Positions 21,726-23,145 of a DNA stretch of 23,145 nt are shown piece by piece. The DNA is from CAZBSE01 sp964561115 (lineage in GTDB: Bacteria; Actinomycetota; Humimicrobiia; Humimicrobiales; Humimicrobiaceae): assembly GCA_964561115.1 (NCBI GenBank), contig CAZLOE010000020.1, positions 1 through 23,145 on the forward strand, written 5' to 3'. The notes under the pieces are model-generated. The model did no database searches. It was given only the letters and a program-made list of their open reading frames with translations, and had not been told where the DNA came from. A program made the position numbers and the translations under genes. Every line of letters starts with the position of its first letter. Position 1 is the stretch's first letter.

Positions 21726-22262
21726 ATGATCAAATATAAGAAAAAAAATAATATTATAAAAATATCAGTTATCGGCGGCAGCAAGGTCGATACAGATATT
21801 TACCAGCTTGCCTATAGAGTAGGAAGGGAAATAGCCAGAAAAGGTGCATTGCTTATTTGCGGCGGATTGACCGGTACCATGGAAGCAGCGTGTAAGGGAG
21901 CTAAAAAAGAAGGGGGACTTACGGTAGGAATAATACCGACACAGGATGAAAATGATGCCAATAAATATGTAGATATAATAATCCCTACCGGAATGGGTTA
22001 TGCCAGAAATGTACCCATTGTACTTTCAGCGCACGCAGTAATCGCTATTGATGGAAGTTACGGGACTCTTTCTGAAATCGGTTATTCGTTGACCTACGAA
22101 AAGCCCATAATCGGCCTTAAGACCTGGGATGCACAGCCGTATTACAGTGAAAATACGCCTTTTATAATAAGAGCAGAAACTGCAGAAGAGGCAGTTAAAA
22201 TTGCCATAAAAGAAGCCAAAATTTATATTAAAAAGACCCAAAGTCCGGTAATCGATAAATAG
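21726..22262 (+). CDS. TIGR00725-type LOG-family (SLOG) protein
   Basis: A 178-aa Rossmann-fold protein of the LOG/lysine-decarboxylase-like superfamily. Signatures are IKISVIGGSKVDTDIYQLAY (11-30), LLICGGLTGTMEAACKGAKK (42-61), GGLTVGIIPTQDENDANKYV (63-82), IIPTGMGYARN and DGSYGTLSEIGYSLTYEKPI, the last corresponding to the PGGxGTxxE nucleotide-binding loop. This subfamily is not the cytokinin-activating branch; its biochemical role is uncertain, with molybdenum-cofactor-carrier-like and nucleotide-sensing roles suggested for relatives. It starts 42 bp after the exporter adaptor with an AGGA-type ribosome site and is probably cotranscribed. It converges with the DUF1844 gene 23 bp beyond, and no terminator is evident in that space. 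Confidence 0.85.
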   Translation: MIKYKKKNNIIKISVIGGSKVDTDIYQLAYRVGREIARKGALLICGGLTGTMEAACKGAKKEGGLTVGIIPTQDENDANKYVDIIIPTGMGYARNVPIVLSAHAVIAIDGSYGTLSEIGYSLTYEKPIIGLKTWDAQPYYSENTPFIIRAETAEEAVKIAIKEAKIYIKKTQSPVIDK

Positions 22263-22285
22263 ATACTGCAGTTCTAAAATACTGG

Positions 22286-22693
22286 TTACTGTGGAAATGC
22301 TTTAACAAAATTTATCTGCAGATTCGATAAAGAGGCTTTTAGGTTTTCTCTCTCCTCCGCACTTACTTCATCCATTATGACTTTCAGAAGCGCATCAAAA
22401 CCATCCACAGCAAGTTTTGCCTGCTGCTTGTTCTTGTATTTATCATTTATTCCAATCGGAAGCCCCATTTTTTTATAAGCAAGACTTGAAAGAGACATCA
22501 TCATCTGCATCATGATGTCTTTGGTAGTCAATTTATTTATCTCCTCTTGTAGTTCTTTTATCATCTCTTCTTCACTTTTTTTACTTTTTTCTTTTTTCCC
22601 GCCCAGGCCTTCTCCTGCGAGTCTATCCTTTAATTCCTTATCTTCTCCATCACCCTTGGCGCTTTTTTTCTTCTTCTTTTCTTTTTTGGCCAT
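22286..22693 (-). CDS. DUF1844-domain protein
   Basis: A 135-aa cytoplasmic protein of unknown function. Residues 1-50 are extremely Lys/Glu-rich (KKEKKKKKSAKGDGEDKELK) and likely disordered. Residues 55-135 carry the DUF1844 block: LTTKDIMMQMMMSLSSLAYK, KMGLPIGINDKYKNKQQAKL, AVDGFDALLKVIMDE, EERENLKASLSNLQINFVKA. The ribosome site AAAGGTGAT lies before the ATG. It follows apt by 29 bp in the same direction, so the two may be cotranscribed. The Met-rich stretch IMMQMMMSL is typical of the family and not an error. Confidence 0.85.
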   Translation of the reverse strand: MAKKEKKKKKSAKGDGEDKELKDRLAGEGLGGKKEKSKKSEEEMIKELQEEINKLTTKDIMMQMMMSLSSLAYKKMGLPIGINDKYKNKQQAKLAVDGFDALLKVIMDEVSAEERENLKASLSNLQINFVKAFPQ

Positions 22694-22722
22694 ACACTAT
22701 CACCTTTCCATATCACTATTTT

Positions 22723-23145
22723 TTATTCTGATTCATATTTAATCAGTGAAAAAATATCATAACCTCTTAAAATTTTCCTTGGATTTAAAAATTCCAGTTC
22801 AATTAAAAAACACAACCCAACTACCTCTCCGCCCATTTGCTCAACAAGTTCCACTTTTGCTTTGGCGGTACCTCCGGTAGCTACAAGATCGTCTACTATT
22901 AAAATCTTATCACCCTTTTTTACAGCGTCAACATGTATCTGCATGACATTTTTACCATACTCAAGATCATATGAAACCTGTCGCGTCTTATAGGGAAGTT
23001 TACCCGGCTTTCTTACCGGAATAAAGCCGACACCCAGCTTATAAGCCATAGCCGCCCCGAATATAAAACCTCTTGCTTCAGCACCCAGTATTGCGTCAAT
23101 CTTTTTCCCCCGGCAGTAATCCAGCATCCTGTCTACTGCATATCT
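22723..23145 (-). CDS. apt: Adenine phosphoribosyltransferase, 5' end beyond window
   Basis: Purine salvage enzyme making AMP from adenine and PRPP. The frame is open to the window edge: upstream of the ATG at 23127 lie six more codons (RYAVDR), and this Met is an internal residue, not the start. About 40-50 N-terminal residues are missing. Motifs: ILGAEARGFIFGAAMAYKLG, GFIPVRKPGKLPYKTRQVSY, DLEYGKNVMQIHVDAVKKGD, then the PRPP-binding loop ILIVDDLVATGGTAKAKVEL and the C-terminal FLIELEFLNPRKILRGYDIF. The Arg in VRKPGKLP and the length of the visible part fit Apt rather than Xpt or Hpt. It is transcribed toward the DUF1844 gene. Confidence 0.96.
   Translation of the reverse strand, partial: RYAVDRMLDYCRGKKIDAILGAEARGFIFGAAMAYKLGVGFIPVRKPGKLPYKTRQVSYDLEYGKNVMQIHVDAVKKGDKILIVDDLVATGGTAKAKVELVEQMGGEVVGLCFLIELEFLNPRKILRGYDIFSLIKYESE

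Noticed and set aside
1..23145. CRISPR arrays, insertion sequences, tRNA or rRNA genes
   Set aside because: Reading both strands showed no regularly spaced repeats, transposase motifs, terminal repeats or cloverleaf/rRNA-like stretches.

Overview
This AT-rich window (23,145 bp) looks like bacterial chromosome from an uncultured or little-studied strict anaerobe. It is probably a metagenome-derived scaffold, because one run of exactly 100 Ns (1562-1661) marks a join. Anaerobic metabolism is indicated by a CooC-type ATPase (nickel insertion into CO dehydrogenase) next to an electron-bifurcating NfnAB transhydrogenase pair. Placement is tentative. The pair trxB followed by a catalytically degenerate, two-PG-binding-domain amidase homologue resembling mycobacterial CwlM is an actinobacterial arrangement. 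This suggests a deep, low-GC anaerobic actinobacterial lineage, and that is inference. No mobile element, CRISPR, rRNA or tRNA was seen.

Layout. 1-1280 (-): enolase, cut at its C-terminus by the window edge. 1281-1526: divergent promoter region. 1527-3443 (+): a gap-broken membrane-fusion adaptor and a MacB-type permease with no visible ATPase. 3458-4643 (-): YtxH-like protein and DUF4349 lipoprotein. 4771-10198 (-): a tight co-directional run grpE, lemA, TPM-domain protein, cooC, nfnA, nfnB. 10290-12077 (-): a large multi-domain lipoprotein with its own promoter. 12136-12576 (-): small lipoprotein. 12662-15779 (-): trxB, cwlM-like, HDAC-family deacetylase, with 1 and 27 bp between genes. 15996-16232 (-): small ribbon-helix-helix-like protein with a near-consensus promoter. 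16480-21683 (+): a five-gene ABC-2 export operon (ATPase, ATPase, permease, permease, adaptor) resembling ybhGFSR, followed by a LOG-family gene (21726-22262). 22286-23145 (-): DUF1844 protein and the 3' part of apt.

Most notable points: (i) the trxB/cwlM-like pair, in which the two zinc histidines of the amidase fold are replaced by acidic residues; (ii) the two export ATPases carry complementary defects that fall in the same composite ATP site, leaving the other site intact; (iii) the RHH-like gene and the export operon are divergent, with facing promoters and a leader hairpin, suggesting a local regulator-pump pair; (iv) the orphan MacB-like permease beside the assembly gap. I see no wholly new system that I can defend. 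The best candidates for follow-up are the CwlM-like protein and the RHH/export locus.
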